DNA of 38,036 nt from the NCBI GenBank assembly GCA_029979005.1, contig JAPOIJ010000026.1, positions 1-38,036 of the forward strand. Direction: 5' to 3'. Source of the DNA: Planctomycetota bacterium (GTDB lineage: Bacteria > Planctomycetota > Planctomycetia > Pirellulales > Pirellulaceae). The notes under the pieces were generated by a model. It made no database searches, was not told the DNA's origin, and was given only the letters and a program-made list of their open reading frames with translations. Both the position numbers and the translations under genes were made by a program. The number at the start of each line of letters is the position of its first letter. Within the stretch, counting starts at the first letter, position 1. Of the stretch, positions 36,901-38,036 are shown one piece after another.

Positions 36901-37191
36901 TTCGCTGTCCAGGGCGACGAAATCAATTTCGATCAAATGAAATTTACCGGCAATGCTATTTCTCTCAGTGGCACAGGAAAGATGACCCTCGACCAGGATC
37001 TTGATTTTAAATTTCACTCGGTGTTTGGTCGTGACAAATATGACAAGACACTTTTGAGCAAACTCTACCACAAGAGTAGTGAACGTATTCTGCAAATCGA
37101 AGTCAACGGCACCGTTGAAAACCCGAAAACGAAACAGCGTTGGCTAAACCAACTGGGAGAAGCGAGCCTTCTAAGCCAAGACCGACGTTAA
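33946..37191 (+). CDS. AsmA-like large membrane-anchored protein
   Basis: A 1081-residue protein with a basic N-terminus, one membrane helix (about 24-42, LLRFLAALAMVGGVAFMLI) and a long periplasm-facing part of repeated beta-strand segments. The N-terminal block (HLEIYEAFIHARISMAQLI, IEKIDITRAKITLVRDRNGEWDF) and the C-terminal block (LTILNLQDNHAFDTANISFAVQGDEINFDQMKFTGNAISLSGTGKM) match the AsmA/YhdP/TamB group. These proteins span the envelope and are linked to phospholipid transport and outer-membrane assembly. The start is a GTG at 33946 with TGAG six bases upstream. It is upstream of a small gene by 83 bases. The role in this organism is inferred from family resemblance only. Confidence 0.82.
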   Translation: MHYQQPTFRPASRSSRNRSSLGRLLRFLAALAMVGGVAFMLIKQTVQSQLQKQISNKVSEVLQGSDLTFNLEQARFHEGRGLQLNYVSLDLESADLSQPHSHLEIYEAFIHARISMAQLIASDLPIEKIDITRAKITLVRDRNGEWDFSHIINSLPKTDSENPIQIEFRDCEIRMIDEQNVNSPPIALTNVNFRLGPRINGGNKYQQFDGAFESKAISKIAFQGFLHPPTKQWKAKLSATNAQLSSGLIKLLPADLQDQMKELRAVSGKINLKVAAQGMATFEEIPEIQINAQVEQLTIDDNRLPFPIQNGSFDFNSSNKRDNEFLSIKNASARFGEAQFKCDYWHRGSVLAPEQYKLNGSLDNFNFSNQERLIKWFPKYCTKFCDEYSPSGTSNIAFELEYDGGALTRSINADLTDMSFSFFKLPYEVANCTGKVTLENEKCDFYVQSNSGDDLIMIKGSARGVGKAPTYEVKISAPGALPIDQKMRDAINAHPEIASVINRFGIQGQVSGTGRVFKNSPNGDVNREFAVRLKNCSIRHDNFDYPINEIDGLIQIQNNNYWFRNLTGKNHQGRVTCDGYWNPNDGLDVTYLCESIPLDDTLKYSLTSELREIWDSLRIRGTLDQLKVDMTMPPGASGVDLAMTARMGGRKILPNLNQISVRPVWFPYEVNDLTGQVSVKDGRVTLTNIQGNHGRTKLRCQGGGAYTNNDWFINIDQMEVSSLKVDGDLIDAVPKEIAPAIRQLDFEGIIGVSGALKVESAGRGPIQNQPGQPTVLGNGPLQAKLFWSDVRFDFSGAKMMIGMPIENIYGYVTLSGTSDQNSSRCSGTVALDTISIYGHQVTDINGPIWLDDQIILAGNKNNIRLGPENSPVSYPPIKGRMHKGDVVFNAAMETTGTNRYRIDAELTNGCLKESCKEFGTDAQNITGTSRALIELEGDYEGIQSQAGRGAIQIYDAKIYELPIFLRLLTILNLQDNHAFDTANISFAVQGDEINFDQMKFTGNAISLSGTGKMTLDQDLDFKFHSVFGRDKYDKTLLSKLYHKSSERILQIEVNGTVENPKTKQRWLNQLGEASLLSQDRR

Positions 37192-37274
37192 AAAACCGCC
37201 CCTCGTTATTCAGTCGAACCGCATCGACCTCAGCCAATGAAATTACCCACTCAAATGACTCCAAGGATCCAATC

Positions 37275-37523
37275 ATGAAAACAGATGCTACCTCTGGAAT
37301 CAATGGAAACGTTGAGATGAATTTAGCCTACCAAGCGTTAAGGTCTCGCAATGCACCGCAACAAGGTTCAAAAGAGCTGAAGACTGACAACGCCTCAATC
37401 TCGGACACCCTTGAAACAACCGATCGAGAGGGAAATGGAAAAAATGAATTCCAATCGACTTCTCACGAACCCCCAACTCGTGCACCGCTTGAATCGGGGA
37501 ACCACCTAGACATCACCGGCTAA
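37275..37523 (+). CDS. Small hypothetical protein
   Basis: An 82-residue hydrophilic protein starting MKTDATSGINGNVEMNLAYQ. The ATG at 37275 has an AAGG eight to nine bases upstream. The open frame extends to 37140, but that part overlaps the AsmA-like gene in another frame and has no start signal. No known domain; the sequence is Ser/Thr/Glu-rich and probably disordered after residue 30. It may be co-transcribed with the AsmA-like gene. Whether it is expressed is not certain. Confidence 0.45.
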   Translation: MKTDATSGINGNVEMNLAYQALRSRNAPQQGSKELKTDNASISDTLETTDREGNGKNEFQSTSHEPPTRAPLESGNHLDITG

Positions 37524-37554
37524 TAGAAGTTTCGCGAAGAAAACGAGGGAATTT

Positions 37555-38036
37555 TTAGTTTTTGCTATTACCGCTGGCTCGATTCAAGTACACCCAATTC
37601 AATGCCTCTGAATTGGCGGTCAGAACATCCGGGTAGGAATCCCCGTTAACATCATCAACCACAAGTCCGTACGTTCTCGCCTCAGGCTCACCAAATCGAG
37701 AAACGGCGTACTGCCTTCCATCCCCCTGATTCAAATACATGGCATTGGACTGGCCCGCGTTTGCAAAAACTAAATCCGGGATTTTATCTTGATTCATATC
37801 AGCAATCGCAACCGCATAGGTATTGTTACGGTAATCGCTCAACAATTTCGAACCGCTGAATCCTCCTTTACCGTTTCCGAACAGTATCTGATTCGGTTCA
37901 CCGATATTTGCGAGGGCAAGATCTAGATTACCGTCATTATTAAGATCTGCCACGGCTACAGAACGGGTGGCGTCCTTCCCTGTCCCAAAGGGAATTTTCT
38001 GGCCAAATCCGAGATTACCATCATTTAGTAAAACGA
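37555..38036 (-). CDS. FG-GAP/VCBS repeat protein, C-terminal end (runs off window)
   Basis: The minus-strand frame remains open from the stop at 37555 to the window edge, so only the last ~160 residues are visible. A GTG at 37953 lies inside the repeat array and is not the true start. At least three FG-GAP/VCBS-type repeats are seen, each with a calcium-binding DxNxDxxxD loop: DLNNDGNLD, DMNQDKIPD, DVNGDSYPD. A strand and an NxGxG-like turn follow each. Such repeats form beta-propellers in secreted or cell-surface planctomycete proteins. The N-terminal domains and any signal peptide lie outside. Confidence 0.85.
   Translation of the reverse strand, partial: VLLNDGNLGFGQKIPFGTGKDATRSVAVADLNNDGNLDLALANIGEPNQILFGNGKGGFSGSKLLSDYRNNTYAVAIADMNQDKIPDLVFANAGQSNAMYLNQGDGRQYAVSRFGEPEARTYGLVVDDVNGDSYPDVLTANSEALNWVYLNRASGNSKN

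Overview
This window looks like chromosomal DNA of a planctomycete, most likely a marine or sulfated-polysaccharide-degrading member of the Pirellulales/Pirellulaceae. This is an inference from gene content. The evidence is a cluster of secreted sulfatases followed by a DUF1552 protein and a cytochrome-type DUF1587/1595/1592/1588/1585 protein, a fused SecDF, a TPR protein carrying RNA polymerase alpha-CTD modules, a GXTK-like FG-GAP protein fragment and an rny-ymdB pair. No mobile element, phage gene, CRISPR array or rRNA was seen.

Left part (1-13.6 kb). An aldo/keto reductase and an LplT-like MFS transporter are followed by a small membrane protein on the minus strand. A four-gene plus-strand operon then runs from 3774 to 12516: a secreted arylsulfatase, a second protein with two complete sulfatase domains in one chain, a Tat-exported DUF1552 protein, and a large secreted haem-motif protein of the DUF1592 group that overlaps the DUF1552 stop codon. 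All three sulfatase domains carry the Cys-type formylglycine motif. A convergent membrane-anchored STN-domain protein follows.

Middle part (13.6-23.2 kb). A tRNA-Thr(CGU) is followed by a TPR protein with two RpoA alpha-CTD-like domains, a strong terminator, and the tgt-yajC-secDF group (queuosine tRNA modification and Sec export). The Tgt has lost the three zinc-ligand cysteines. A LysM protein with a membrane anchor closes this part.

Right part (23.3-38 kb). A secreted alpha/beta-hydrolase-fold protein that appears to lack a catalytic triad is divergent from a membrane-anchored VWA protein. A minus-strand group follows: a lipoprotein, YmdB-type phosphodiesterase and ribonuclease Y. Next come tilS, which has an in-frame TAA followed by recognisable C-terminal sequence, an FHS-type MFS permease with a perfect terminator, a 1081-residue AsmA-like protein, a small hypothetical protein and the C-terminal end of an FG-GAP/VCBS repeat protein that runs off the window.

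The most interesting signals are the TPR/double-alpha-CTD protein, the zinc-ligand-free Tgt, the interrupted tilS, the double-sulfatase fusion and the Pro/Glu-rich insertion in SecDF. I did not find a clearly new multi-gene system. Protein functions are assigned by motif recognition only; no database search was run.
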